NCBI GenBank assembly: GCA_021846285.1
Contig: JAJZCB010000007.1
Coordinates: 1 to 64,000, forward strand
DNA from: Bacillota bacterium
GTDB lineage: Bacteria; Bacillota; Bacilli; Alicyclobacillales; SLC66
Reading direction: 5' to 3'
DNA: 64,000 bases
A program made the position numbers and the translations under genes. Below, piece by piece: positions 1-8,967 of the stretch (the stretch's first letter is position 1; the number at the start of each line of letters is the position of its first letter). The notes under the pieces were generated by a model. That model saw only the letters and a list, made by a program, of their open reading frames with translations. It was not told the origin of the DNA and ran no database searches.

Positions 1-1
1 G

Positions 2-748
2 CCGGATCTTTTTTCGCTCGCGGCGAGTATTGCGGTCCTGTACCTGTTTTTTCGCAAAGATATTCCCGCACGCTACAATCCTGCCGACTTGCCTGAGCCA
101 GCCGAGGCCATTGTGCATCGGGGCATGTTTGTGGTGTCCTGGATCATTCTGGGCATTTTGCTGGTGGGATATATCCTGACGGAACTATTGCATATTCCTG
201 TCTCGCTTGTCGCTGGACTTGTGGCGATTGTGTTTCTTGTCGGCGGAAGCCGGTCGGGAGTCATTCGCCCGTGGAATGTGATCCGCGAGGCGCCGTGGGC
301 GATCGTCGTGTTTTCCGTTGGGATGTATGTGGTGGTGTTCGGTCTTCGCAATGTCGGATTGACGAACGTCTTGGGACGCGTGATTCAGGGGGCCACCCAT
401 ACGGGCCTATACGGCGGGACACTGGCAACCGGTTTTCTTGCCGCCGGGTTGTCGAGCATCATGAACAATATGCCGACCGTCATGATCGACGCACTCGCCA
501 TTCATGCAACGAATGCTACGGGCGTCATGCATCGGGCTTTGGTCTACGCCAATGTGATCGGGTGCGACCTGGGGCCGAAGATTACCCCGATTGGCTCGCT
601 CGCCACGCTGTTATGGCTCCATGTACTCAACAAGAGAGGCATCACCATCACGTGGGGCAGATATTTCAGGGCCGGCGTCATGCTGACAATTCCCACACTG
701 TTTGTCACGCTGTCGGGCTTGTATTTGTGGATGACCATCGTGGGCTAA
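2..748 (+). CDS. arsB: Arsenite efflux pump ArsB, C-terminal part
   Basis: The reading frame is open from the window edge, so this is the C-terminal 248 codons of a protein that is normally about 430 residues. It encodes alternating hydrophobic segments and the ArsB-type stretch GPKITPIGSLATLLWLH near the end, typical of the arsenite/antimonite:H+ antiporter of the cytoplasmic membrane. The stop lies 37 bases before arsC, so the two are probably one transcript and act in sequence: ArsC makes arsenite and ArsB exports it. The upstream part of the operon, including any ArsR, is outside the window. Family assignment is secure; the start cannot be seen. Confidence 0.9.
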   Translation, partial: PDLFSLAASIAVLYLFFRKDIPARYNPADLPEPAEAIVHRGMFVVSWIILGILLVGYILTELLHIPVSLVAGLVAIVFLVGGSRSGVIRPWNVIREAPWAIVVFSVGMYVVVFGLRNVGLTNVLGRVIQGATHTGLYGGTLATGFLAAGLSSIMNNMPTVMIDALAIHATNATGVMHRALVYANVIGCDLGPKITPIGSLATLLWLHVLNKRGITITWGRYFRAGVMLTIPTLFVTLSGLYLWMTIVG

Positions 749-785
749 ACCGAGATGAACATAGGATTGAAAGGGGACTATCGTC

Positions 786-1220
786 ATGCGCAAACGGATC
801 ATTTACTTTCTTTGCACGGGGAACTCCTGCCGCAGTCAAATGGCGGAAGGGTGGGGCAAGCATTTCAGCGGCGACAGGGTGGAAATTCACAGCGCCGGCA
901 TCGAGGCGCATGGTCTCAATGCGCGCGCCGTAGCTACGATGAAGGAAGCGGGTGTGGATATTTCGCAGCATACCTCGAAGACCATCGATGCAGAACTCCT
1001 GAATCGCGCGGATTATGTGATCACGCTGTGCGGCGACGCCAATGACCGTTGTCCGATCACGCCGCCGCACGTGACGCGTTTGCACTGGGGATTTGCAGAT
1101 CCTGCGAGAGCGACCGGAACGGAAGAAGAGGTTCAGGCGAAGTTTCGGGAAGTCCGGGACGCCATACGGGACAAGATCGAAGGATTCCTTAAGGGGCTTG
1201 CGGATCAGGAACTGCGATGA
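786..1220 (+). CDS. arsC: Thioredoxin-coupled arsenate reductase
   Basis: A 144-residue cytoplasmic enzyme of the low-molecular-weight phosphatase fold that reduces arsenate to arsenite using thioredoxin. All redox cysteines of the pI258-type family are in the expected places: Cys10 and Cys15 in the P-loop CTGNSCR, then Cys82 and Cys89 in LCGDANDRC. The length is slightly above the usual 131 residues because of a longer C-terminal helix. ATG start with a GAAAGGGG-like Shine-Dalgarno upstream. It follows arsB closely and gives that pump its substrate. Confidence 0.95.
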   Translation: MRKRIIYFLCTGNSCRSQMAEGWGKHFSGDRVEIHSAGIEAHGLNARAVATMKEAGVDISQHTSKTIDAELLNRADYVITLCGDANDRCPITPPHVTRLHWGFADPARATGTEEEVQAKFREVRDAIRDKIEGFLKGLADQELR

Positions 1221-1407
1221 AACAACATGCGTCATCAGTGGCATGCTTCCTCCACAGGCGCGATGATCGTCGATATGTTGTTGTATAGCAGTTCCTCAGG
1301 ACGTCCGACGCCGTTGCAGGCGGGAGGGCGGGTGGGCGGGGTGTCCGGATGCTGAGGTGCTATAGGCTGTTTGTTGTCGCTGGTTTGGCCGAAATCGGCG
1401 GGCTCTG

Positions 1408-2298
1408 TCAGGAGTCTGCCGAGTCTTGGCTTTGCTTCATTTGCAATGTCGCGGTGCGCAAGAAGGCCTGCAGGAGAGGAGTGTTTTCCTCGGCGCGCGG
1501 ATAGGCGACATAGAAGCTCCGAGTGGCTGCCAGTTCGTGCACGATCTGAACACGGCCGGATGCGACGGAGTCTTTGGCATCCAGGTTGGACACGATGGCC
1601 AGCCCCAACCCGGACTCCACCATGCGCAACATGAGAGACGTATCGTTTGTCAGCAGAGTGTAGGAGATCCCCTCCGGGAAGACGCCCATATCGCGCAATG
1701 CTTCTTCGGCGGCGCGGCGCGTTCCCGATCCGGACTCGCGCAGGATAAAGGGGCAACTGTGCCATTCGGAATTGCTGCAGTAGGCTGGATTGGCGATGAT
1801 GACCAAGCGGTCGGCGGCGATGCGGACTGACTCAATCTCGGAAGATTCCGGTTTGCTTCCCAATATGGCGACATCCACGTCGCCTTTTTGCAACAGTTCC
1901 AGAACCTGCTCGGAGTCATGGGAGTGAACCGCCACTTGCACCGCAGGGCAGTCGTTGTGGAAGGCGGGCAGGATGCGGGGCAGAAAGTGTTTTGTCGGGA
2001 TCGAGCTGGCCCCGATCCGGAGGGCGCCTTGAATCGGTCCGTCAAACTGATGCAGTCGATTCTGAAGCAGCGCCCACTCCGATACGAGCAGTCGGGCCGT
2101 CTGATACAGGCGCCGTCCGGTCTCAGTGAGAGCCAGTTCGTGATCTTCCCGGCAAAACAGCGGTGTATTCAATTCCGCTTCCATGCGCTGTATCTGTTTG
2201 CTGACGCCGGGTTGGGTCAACCCGAGCCTTTCTGCAGCCAGTGTGAAGCTCTTCAGTTCGCATACTTTCAAAAAGGTGTCGAGATATTTGATGTCCAT
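1408..2298 (-). CDS. LysR-family transcriptional regulator
   Basis: A 296-residue LysR-type regulator. The N-terminal winged helix-turn-helix spans about residues 3-62 (LAAERLGLTQPGVSKQIQRM is the recognition region), followed by a two-lobed periplasmic-binding-like effector domain from about residue 90 to 290. It is transcribed away from merA with 84 bases between the start codons, the usual arrangement for a LysR protein that controls its neighbour and itself. The effector is unknown; the mercuric reductase gene next door would more often be controlled by MerR. It could instead sense a thiol or sulfur compound, as CysB/CysL relatives do. Confidence 0.85.
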   Translation of the reverse strand: MDIKYLDTFLKVCELKSFTLAAERLGLTQPGVSKQIQRMEAELNTPLFCREDHELALTETGRRLYQTARLLVSEWALLQNRLHQFDGPIQGALRIGASSIPTKHFLPRILPAFHNDCPAVQVAVHSHDSEQVLELLQKGDVDVAILGSKPESSEIESVRIAADRLVIIANPAYCSNSEWHSCPFILRESGSGTRRAAEEALRDMGVFPEGISYTLLTNDTSLMLRMVESGLGLAIVSNLDAKDSVASGRVQIVHELAATRSFYVAYPRAEENTPLLQAFLRTATLQMKQSQDSADS

Positions 2299-2312
2299 GG
2301 AGGCTCCTCAAC

Positions 2313-2328
2313 TGGTGACCTGTTACCA
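2313..2328. promoter_or_regulatory. Near-palindromic operator between lysR and merA
   Basis: TGGTGACCTGTTACCA is a 16-base inverted repeat with one mismatch between its 7-base arms, in the 84-base divergent control region. It overlaps where the lysR promoter and the upstream part of the merA promoter should lie (TTATAG follows about 4 bases downstream). A LysR site (T-N11-A type) is the natural reading, but the binding protein is inferred. Confidence 0.45.
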
Positions 2329-2382
2329 TGATTATAGCTGAAGTGGCCGAGTCAGTTTGAAACGAAGGGGGCAAGTGAGCGA

Positions 2383-4041
2383 ATGACCACTGACAGACTG
2401 AAAGTGCGGCTGGCCATTCAAGGCATGACGTGCACCGCATGTGAAAGGCACGTCGAAAAAGCCTTGCAAGGTGTAGGCGCGTATCCCCTCTCCGTCGATT
2501 TTCGCCGTGGAGAGGCAACCTTTGAAGTGGCTGAAACAGCTGTTATTGAGGAGGTCAAGCGAAGCATTGCCGCCAGTGGATATACCCCCGGCAACGCGGA
2601 GATACTGCCTGTTTCGCACGGAGGTTTTCATACCGATGGGAAGAGCCATGACTACGACCTGGCAATCATCGGGTCGGGGGGAGCGGCCTTCTCGGCGGCC
2701 ATTCAGGCTGTGTCTCACGGTGCGCGAGTCGTGATGATCGAACGGGGCGCGATTGGCGGAACCTGTGTCAACGTCGGGTGTGTACCGTCGAAAACGATGC
2801 TGCGAGCAGGGGAGATCCATGATTTAGCAAGGCAGAATTCCTTTGCTGGGTTGCGGACGTCCGCTGAACCTGTCGATATGAAGGCGCTTGTCGATCAGAA
2901 GAAGGAACTCGTTGCCACTCTAAGGCAACAGAAATATGTCGACCTGATTGATGACTACGGCTTTGCTCTCATTCGTGGAGAAGCCAGGTTCATGGACGGA
3001 GAGACCGTTGAAGTCGGTGGGCGCCGGGTGACATCCAGACGTTTTCTTATTGCGACCGGCGCAACACCCGTGATCCCGGACATTCCTGGACTCAGGGATG
3101 TTGACTGTCTGACCAGCGCAGCGGCATTGGAACTTCAGGAGTTGCCCAAGCGACTGGCCGTTATTGGTTCCGGTTATGTGGCCATGGAGTTGGGGCAGAT
3201 GTTTCATCATCTCGGGGTGGAGGTCACTCTCATGCAACGCAGTGCCCGGGTGCTCCCGTCTTACGACCCCGAGATATCTGAAGCCGTCTTGCAGGCGTTC
3301 ACTAAGCAGGGAATTCGGATTGTCACTGGGGCCCGATTCATTCGCGTTGTGCAGGACGCCAATGATAAACGCATCCACATGACGGTGAACGGTCAGGAGC
3401 AGATTGTTGCGGCCGACCAGATTCTCGTGGCGGCAGGGCGACGGCCCAACACGGAGACGCTGAACCTGCCAGCGGCGAGGGTGACAACAGGCGACCGGGG
3501 AGAGATCGTGGTGGATTCGTATCTGCGTACCAGCAATCCGCGCATCTATGCCGCCGGCGACGTCACGTTCGGGCCGCAATTTGTCTATGTGGCGGCGTAT
3601 GAGGGACGGATTGCGGCAGAGAATGCGGTTGGCGGAGCCAATCAGGCGCTTGATCTCACTGTGGTGCCGGGTGTGACGTTTACTAAGCCAGCCATCGCGA
3701 CCGTTGGATTGACGCAAGAGCAGGCAAGAGCGCAGGGATATGACGTGATCGCGTCGGTGCTGCCGCTGGACGCGGTTCCAAGGGCGCTCGTCAATCATGA
3801 GACTGTGGGGGTATGCAAGCTCGTCGCCGACGCGCGAACCCGCAAGCTGCTTGGCGCGCATATGGTGGCGGAAAATGCGGGAGAGGTCATTTACGCAGCG
3901 ACGCTGGCGGTGAAATTCGGCCTGACGATCGAGGATTTGCGTGAAACCATGGCGCCCTATCTGACGATGGCAGAAGGGCTTAAACTGGCGGCGCTCACGT
4001 TTGACAAGGATGTATCGAAACTTTCCTGTTGTGCGGGTTGA
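2383..4041 (+). CDS. merA: Mercuric reductase with N-terminal HMA domain
   Basis: A 552-residue FAD/NADPH-dependent cytosolic enzyme that reduces Hg(II) to volatile Hg(0). Residues 9-75 form a heavy-metal-associated domain with GMTCTAC. The flavin fold starts at about residue 90 ([12 protein letters not shown]). The redox-active pair is in [16 protein letters not shown]. The protein ends with the vicinal SKLSCCAG cysteines that hand mercury to the active site and separate MerA from lipoamide dehydrogenases. Start ATG has GAAGGGGG about 12 bases upstream. No merR, merT or merP is nearby; a LysR gene is divergent instead. Confidence 0.93.
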   Translation: MTTDRLKVRLAIQGMTCTACERHVEKALQGVGAYPLSVDFRRGEATFEVAETAVIEEVKRSIAASGYTPGNAEILPVSHGGFHTDGKSHDYDLAIIGSGGAAFSAAIQAVSHGARVVMIERGAIGGTCVNVGCVPSKTMLRAGEIHDLARQNSFAGLRTSAEPVDMKALVDQKKELVATLRQQKYVDLIDDYGFALIRGEARFMDGETVEVGGRRVTSRRFLIATGATPVIPDIPGLRDVDCLTSAAALELQELPKRLAVIGSGYVAMELGQMFHHLGVEVTLMQRSARVLPSYDPEISEAVLQAFTKQGIRIVTGARFIRVVQDANDKRIHMTVNGQEQIVAADQILVAAGRRPNTETLNLPAARVTTGDRGEIVVDSYLRTSNPRIYAAGDVTFGPQFVYVAAYEGRIAAENAVGGANQALDLTVVPGVTFTKPAIATVGLTQEQARAQGYDVIASVLPLDAVPRALVNHETVGVCKLVADARTRKLLGAHMVAENAGEVIYAATLAVKFGLTIEDLRETMAPYLTMAEGLKLAALTFDKDVSKLSCCAG

Positions 4042-4125
4042 CACTCTTCTCACCGGTCTACTGGTTCGGTCCTGCTCTGCTCTCGCGCCCTCCATGCGGA
4101 ACGTTCAACTTTTGGACGTGGTCAG

Positions 4126-4134
4126 TGCTATGAT
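4126..4134 (+). promoter_or_regulatory. Extended -10 promoter for the antiporter gene
   Basis: TGCTATGAT fits an extended -10 element (TGnTATGAT) 85 bases before the antiporter start. The -35 region is weak (TTCAAC about 19 bases upstream), as is common with extended -10 promoters. Position between merA and the antiporter suggests separate transcription of the latter. Confidence 0.4.
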
Positions 4135-4218
4135 GGTGGTTATGAACGCCACAACAGGCGAGGGCGTCAAGGGGGGCTATCACGGACGGTGGACCAGTAG
4201 AGAAGGAGGTAGACCAGC

Positions 4219-6420
4219 ATGTCCCTGACGCCGATTGAGTTGCTGCGATTTTTCCTCGAATTCATCATACTTTTGGGGATCGCTCGCATTCTTGGCGAAC
4301 TTGCGCGCCGATTGAATCAGCCGCAAGTCATCGGCGAACTGTTGGCCGGCGTCATGATCGGCCCATCGCTGTTCGGCTACGTCTTTCCCCAGGCATTCCA
4401 CACACTGTTTCCGGCCCAGGGACCGCAAGGGCTTCTGTTGCAGTTGATCGCTCAAATCGGCGTTATCTTCCTGCTGCTTCTGAGCGGGCTGGAGACTGAC
4501 ATCGACATTGTTCGCCGCAAGGCGAAGCCAGCGTTATGGGTCGCCTCTGGCGGCATTCTCATGCCGTTCGCGGCGGGGTATGGGCTGGCGAACCTGCTGC
4601 CCAGGGCGCTTGTAGCCCATCCAGATGCGCAGCAGGCGTTCACATTGTTCGTCGCGACAGCGATGTCCATTTCGGCCATACCAGTCATTGTGAAAATCTT
4701 GTTGGACATGAATCTGATGCGCCGGGACATTGGCCAACTCACTCTGGCTTCAGGCATCATCAACGACACGGTGGGATGGTTTCTCCTGGCCATGGTTTCG
4801 GGAATCGCCGCCTCCCAGCATGTGCCGATACACGCTCTATTGATATCCATTTTTGGCACCATTGCTTTTGCAGCCTTCTGTTTCACCTTGGGCTATCGTG
4901 GGATTCGAACGTTGGTGGCCTGGATCGACGACTATTTTGGCGGCGAAAGTCCTGTGTTGACGGCGGTCGTTCTGCTTGGTTTCGCGGGCGCCGCAGTCAC
5001 GCAGGCGCTGCACGTCGAAGCCTTTCTCGGTTCCTTTCTGGTGGGCGTACAGATGGCGCGCGTTCCGCGGATCACGGCGGTGGTTCGTGCGAAACTGGAA
5101 GGGATGACCCTCGCGATTTTTGCCCCCGTGTTCTTTGCTTCCGCCGGACTGAAGGTGGATATCACGCAAATCCTGACACCCCGATTACTGCTGGCCCTGT
5201 TCGCGGTCATCGTAGTGGCGTCTCTCGCAAAATTCGCCGGAACGTACGCTGGAGCCCGTTTGGCAGGTCTGAAGCACTGGATGGCCATAAGTCTCGGTTC
5301 AGGGATGAACGCGCGTGGGGCTGTGGAGATCATCGTGGCGACCATAGGTCTTCAGATGGGCATCCTGACGACATCAATGTACTCCATCATCGTGATTATG
5401 GCTGTGGTGACCTCCATTCTGGCGCCGCCGGCCCTGCGCTTTGCGCTTCGCCACACGGCGCCCGATCCTGACGAGACGGATCGTCTGCGGCGACAGTCAT
5501 TTGAAGAGAGGAGCTTTTTGTACGGACTGCGGCGCATGCTTGTACCGGTGCGCGATGGACGCAACGCGCTTTTGGCTGCGGGCATCATACAGCGTCTTTC
5601 AGGCGAACGGTCCATCGAGGCAACTGTGCTGCAAGTCCAGAAAGCAGGCGATCGACGCGTCACAGAGCCTGCCGGCGGAGAGAACGATCAACATGCCGAT
5701 GTCGGAGGCGTTTTGGGACAGCGTTTCGGTCGGCAGGCCGCGGGTGACGGGGCTGCCAATATTGAATGGAGAGAGCGACGGGTCGAAGCGAAACCCGATA
5801 TCGCCAAATCCATTCTGGCTGAGTGCGAACGCGGTTACGATCTGGTGGTCTTGGGCGCGGCCAGAGGGAAAATAGGGTCGGGGCCGTTTGGCGACATTGC
5901 CGATGAAGTGATCCTGAACTCTCCCTGCAACGTGTTTGTGCTGTACGCTCCACAGTGGACCGAGGGGATCGTTCGTCTGGAACGCATTTTGATTCCGACG
6001 ACGGGAACTTCTGCGGATCTGCGCGCGGCCGAATTTGCGATGTCGCTCGCAAAAGGCGCGCATGCGGAAGTGACAGCACTCTACGTGATTGAAGCACAGC
6101 CGCTCTCCGCGACTTTCAGCAGTGAGGCGCTCGATGTACGCGCCATGCAATCGGAAGAAAATATTGGCTGGCATTCAATCGCCGAAATATTGCGGTTGGG
6201 CGAGGCGTTTGCAGTGCCTGTTGACGGCGCGGTCAAGATTCGCACGGGGAGCAGCGTGGGGAGCGATATTGTCCAGCAGGCGCACGAGAGCCGACAGGAT
6301 CTTATCCTGCTCAGCGCGGAGCGGCGTCCTGCAGGCGGAGAACTCTACTGCGGGAGGACCGTGGAACGCATTCTGCGATCCGCCAGGTGTCCGGTGGGTG
6401 TTCTGTTCACGGAGGCGTGA
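4219..6420 (+). CDS. CPA2-family cation:proton antiporter with C-terminal Usp domains
   Basis: A 733-residue membrane protein. Residues 1-410 form the 12-13 helix CPA2 (KefB/NapA-like) antiporter, including the ion-site motif SGIINDTVGW with Asn182-Asp183; the ND rather than DD pair is usual in electroneutral members. Residues from about 430 to the end form two universal-stress-protein-like domains (MLVPVRDGRNALLAAG and RILIPTTGTSADLRAAEFA begin their first strands), probably cytosolic nucleotide-binding regulators. It would exchange Na+ or K+ for protons, useful for pH homeostasis in an acidophile. The start is set by AGAAGGAGG nine bases upstream. The substrate ion is not predictable from sequence. 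Confidence 0.85.
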   Translation: MSLTPIELLRFFLEFIILLGIARILGELARRLNQPQVIGELLAGVMIGPSLFGYVFPQAFHTLFPAQGPQGLLLQLIAQIGVIFLLLLSGLETDIDIVRRKAKPALWVASGGILMPFAAGYGLANLLPRALVAHPDAQQAFTLFVATAMSISAIPVIVKILLDMNLMRRDIGQLTLASGIINDTVGWFLLAMVSGIAASQHVPIHALLISIFGTIAFAAFCFTLGYRGIRTLVAWIDDYFGGESPVLTAVVLLGFAGAAVTQALHVEAFLGSFLVGVQMARVPRITAVVRAKLEGMTLAIFAPVFFASAGLKVDITQILTPRLLLALFAVIVVASLAKFAGTYAGARLAGLKHWMAISLGSGMNARGAVEIIVATIGLQMGILTTSMYSIIVIMAVVTSILAPPALRFALRHTAPDPDETDRLRRQSFEERSFLYGLRRMLVPVRDGRNALLAAGIIQRLSGERSIEATVLQVQKAGDRRVTEPAGGENDQHADVGGVLGQRFGRQAAGDGAANIEWRERRVEAKPDIAKSILAECERGYDLVVLGAARGKIGSGPFGDIADEVILNSPCNVFVLYAPQWTEGIVRLERILIPTTGTSADLRAAEFAMSLAKGAHAEVTALYVIEAQPLSATFSSEALDVRAMQSEENIGWHSIAEILRLGEAFAVPVDGAVKIRTGSSVGSDIVQQAHESRQDLILLSAERRPAGGELYCGRTVERILRSARCPVGVLFTEA

Positions 6421-6511
6421 GGCGTTCCCCGGAGATCGTCGCGTCCCGCATGACTGCGATCATTCACCCGAGCGCCTCATGTGAATGATCGCGGATGAAC
6501 GGGTTCCCGTT

Positions 6512-6994
6512 TCAGTGAACGCTGATTTCAGACAAGGTGTGGAATACAGGCGCTTTGAGGATCGGCCAGTGCTTTCCGATGGGCCACCAAAAGACCGAAT
6601 CACCCGTGGGAAGGTTACGGTGGATGAGACGATAGCCGGGAAGAGCAGGGAGCAGGGGCCAGGGACCTTTGGCGTCCTGCTCCTTGATGATGGCGTGAAT
6701 GAGCGCGGCGTCAAGGGCACGTTCAGATGCGGGAACGTGCGCGAGGAGTGCGGGAGAAACCCAGCCTGCATAGAGACTGGCAAACGACTGGACGGCGGTC
6801 GATGCGAAAACGGGTCCCACGGAGCGAAGGTAGAGATCGGCGTATATCGCTTCCAGATCCGCCTGCGTCAGGTCAGCATAGCGATGCGTCACACGATGCG
6901 GCAGGGTGACGGGCCACGGTGTTGTGCAGTACTCTTGCGCAAATGCGTGCAGCACGACAGACGCGACGGTTGTCATGGATACGGGAAGCTGCAT
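6512..6994 (-). CDS. Unrecognised protein, 161 residues
   Basis: The open frame encodes a protein with ordinary amino-acid composition and alternating hydrophobic and charged stretches (for example LTQADLEAIYADLYLRSVGPV), which supports real coding, but I do not recognise a family. No membrane segment or signal is clear. The start is uncertain: ATG at 6994 or 6976 has no good Shine-Dalgarno, and the frame stays open further upstream toward the transposon remnant, so the N-terminus may have been lost when the element inserted. It ends about 90 bases beyond the converging antiporter gene. Confidence 0.45.
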   Translation of the reverse strand: MQLPVSMTTVASVVLHAFAQEYCTTPWPVTLPHRVTHRYADLTQADLEAIYADLYLRSVGPVFASTAVQSFASLYAGWVSPALLAHVPASERALDAALIHAIIKEQDAKGPWPLLPALPGYRLIHRNLPTGDSVFWWPIGKHWPILKAPVFHTLSEISVH

Positions 6995-7079
6995 ACTGAC
7001 GGAGAAAGCGGGGGCCGGGTTTCGCCATGTCAGGAGACCAGCCGCAAACCAGTTCTTTGAACGAACTGCCCGCGCATTT

Positions 7080-7110
7080 CCCCTCCTAGTCGCGAAGCGC
7101 CAGGAGGGGG
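7080..7110. repeat. Candidate left-end hairpin of the IS605-type element
   Basis: CCCCTCCT and AGGAGGGG form an 8 bp stem around a 15-base loop, just beyond the tnpA stop codon. IS200/IS605 transposases recognise imperfect subterminal hairpins at this place. The exact end is not resolved. Confidence 0.45.
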
Positions 7111-7119
7111 TCAAGCGGG

Positions 7120-7371
7120 CTATCTTTTGGCTCTGGTCTTTGTTCCGGACCCGTTCAGTCCTTGGAACGGTGCGTAGCGTTTCACCGTCTCCAGGCTGGC
7201 ATGCCCGACACTGCCGACGTAGTAGGCCCGATGCCAAAAGAACGGCTTCCAGTAGAATCGTCGCAGATGATCGGAATACTTGGCGCGAATGCGCCGGGAA
7301 CTGGCCGTCTTCAGATGGAGACGAAGCGTAACCACCGCATGCGATGAGAAATGGAAATCTTGTCTACTCAT
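7120..7371 (-). pseudogene. tnpA: IS200/IS605 transposase TnpA with the core deleted
   Basis: Only 83 residues remain of a family of about 130-150. The N-terminus (HFSSHAVVTLRLHL) matches the usual start, where SHAVxxLxxHLV is followed by TKYRR. The next residues (KTASSRRI, then FYWKPFFWHRAYYVGSVG and ETVKRYAPFQG) match the C-terminal half, including the helix that carries the catalytic tyrosine. The intervening stretch of about 50-60 residues with the HUH metal site is absent, yet the reading frame is kept. The product cannot be a working single-strand transposase. It diverges from tnpB with overlapping 5' regions. Confidence 0.75.
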
Positions 7372-7394
7372 GGTGGGAAGTGTATCATAGAATC

Positions 7395-8867
7395 ATGATG
7401 AACGGTTACCAATTTCGCCTCTACCCGACAAAGGATCAGGAACAAACCCTCTTGCGTTGGATCGGATGCCAACGCCTGATTTACAATGCCAAGGTTTCGG
7501 AAGATCGCTATTTTCGCTCCTTCAAGCGACAGTTCCTTGCCGTTGTCGGGATACCGGTTCCGATCGATCAGGGATACAGCCACTTCAAAACCGAATTGAC
7601 TCCATTTCTAAGCGAAGTTCCTTCACAGGTCTTGCGCAACGGCGCGGTGCTGTGGAAACAAGCCTACAGTCGCCATTTTCAGGGGCTCGGCGGACGCCCG
7701 AAATTCCAGAAGAGAAGTGGTGAGCAATCGGTTTGGCTCACGTCGGAACTGTTTTCCTTCGAACCGCAGGTGGATCGAGAAACAGGCGACATCCTGCGGT
7801 ACAACCTGCAGGTGGGAACACGCAAATTTCCCGTCGGCGAGATGGACTATGTCAGCCATCGACAACACGAACTTCCCGCCTCCATCCATATCTCGGTTCG
7901 CGCCGGGAAGTGGTTTTTGTCCTTTAGCGCCAAAGACGATACGGTGACTGTGCCCGACAACGACCGCGACAGGGAGGCCCTCATCGAAGCGGCCGCGCAA
8001 GAGTTGCGCCAACTCCCTGCGGATGCGTTGGCCGCCCGCACCTGCGGAGCGGATCGCGGTGTCGCCAAGCCCCTTGCGACCTCGGACGGCCAGGTGTACG
8101 ATCTGTCGCCTGTTCAGAAGAAGCGGATCGAAAAGAAGCGCGAGCAAAAGAAGAAATGGCAGCGGCGTGCGGCCCGGCGAAAGAAGGGGTCGAAGAACCA
8201 GAAGAAAGCCTACCGGAAAGCGGCCCGCTACCAGCAGTACGAGGCGAACGTGCGCAAGGAGTACGCGCACCAGACCAGCCATGCGCTGGTGGCGGATGAT
8301 CGCTACACCCTCTATGCCTTCGAAGATCTCAAGATCCAAAACATGACCCGCCGTCCGAAAGCCGAGCAAGACGAGAAAGGGAGATGGGTTCCTAATGGCG
8401 CCAAAGCCAAAGCCGGGCTAAACCGCGTCATCCTGTCTTCCGCCTGGGGGCAGGTCGTGCAGTACACCGAGTACAAGGCGCTGCGCGCCGGGAAACTGGT
8501 GATCAAAGTACCGTTTGCGTACAGTTCACAGGAGTGCGCCGCTTGCGGCTACACTCATTCGGACAATCGGCTGACACAGGCCGAATTTGTCTGCCGCCGC
8601 TGTGGACATACAGACAACGCGGATCACAATGCAGCCGTCGTCATCGCCCGTCGAGGCGTAACGAAGATCCTGTCAGGCGTTCTTCTGACAAAACCAAAGA
8701 AGACAGTTCGTATGCGAAAGACGGTAGGGCCGGAACGGTCCAAACCTGTGCAGTTTGCACAAAAACCTGAGGAGACCGACATAAGACGCGATGCGGGTGA
8801 TCCCTGTGTGGCGCACAAGTCGATGATCCAGGAAACTCCGGCAGCGATGCTGGAAACCCCCGCCTAG
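7395..8867 (+). CDS. tnpB: RNA-guided nuclease TnpB of an IS605-type element
   Basis: A 490-residue TnpB, a compact RNA-guided DNA endonuclease ancestral to Cas12. The N-terminal segment (YQFRLYPTKDQEQTLLRW) is typical. RuvC residues are all visible: Asp in TCGADRGVAKPL, Glu in YAFEDLKIQNM, and the last Asp in NADHNAAVVIARRG. A zinc ribbon (CAACG and CRRCG) sits between the last two. A Lys/Arg-rich stretch around residue 240-280 probably binds RNA. Start chosen at the ATG-ATG pair before NGYQF; there is no strong Shine-Dalgarno. It appears intact although its partner tnpA is broken. Confidence 0.92.
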   Translation: MMNGYQFRLYPTKDQEQTLLRWIGCQRLIYNAKVSEDRYFRSFKRQFLAVVGIPVPIDQGYSHFKTELTPFLSEVPSQVLRNGAVLWKQAYSRHFQGLGGRPKFQKRSGEQSVWLTSELFSFEPQVDRETGDILRYNLQVGTRKFPVGEMDYVSHRQHELPASIHISVRAGKWFLSFSAKDDTVTVPDNDRDREALIEAAAQELRQLPADALAARTCGADRGVAKPLATSDGQVYDLSPVQKKRIEKKREQKKKWQRRAARRKKGSKNQKKAYRKAARYQQYEANVRKEYAHQTSHALVADDRYTLYAFEDLKIQNMTRRPKAEQDEKGRWVPNGAKAKAGLNRVILSSAWGQVVQYTEYKALRAGKLVIKVPFAYSSQECAACGYTHSDNRLTQAEFVCRRCGHTDNADHNAAVVIARRGVTKILSGVLLTKPKKTVRMRKTVGPERSKPVQFAQKPEETDIRRDAGDPCVAHKSMIQETPAAMLETPA

Positions 8868-8887
8868 GCGCCACAGGCGCCAGGCGG
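8860..8887 (+). ncRNA. Right-end hairpin, candidate 3' part of the TnpB guide RNA
   Basis: CCGCCT, GGCGCC, ACA, GGCGCC, AGGCGG fold into one stem with a single bulged A, overlapping the tnpB stop codon. In this family the guide (omega) RNA is made from the 3' end of tnpB and the right end, with the guide read from flanking DNA. The RNA boundary is inferred and not visible from sequence alone. Confidence 0.4.
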
Positions 8888-8967
8888 AGGGAGGTTCATA
8901 CAGTACCTCGGAGTCGATGATCGACACCGTGTGTGATCCATCACGCATGCTTCGCCGCTACCGCGGC

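Larger units (their letters stand above)
7080..8890. mobile_element. IS605-type element, non-autonomous (decayed tnpA, intact tnpB)
   Basis: Divergent tnpA and tnpB with a small hairpin outside each gene is the IS605/ISDra2 layout. The limits given are the outer edges of the two hairpins (left at 7080-7110, right at 8860-8887); the exact cleavage sites are not determined. Because tnpA has lost its catalytic HUH region, this copy cannot excise by itself, though a related transposase could still act on its ends. Confidence 0.7.

Noticed and set aside
2920-4095. A 391-codon minus-strand frame
   Set aside because: Antisense to merA; composition and lack of motifs mark it as a shadow.
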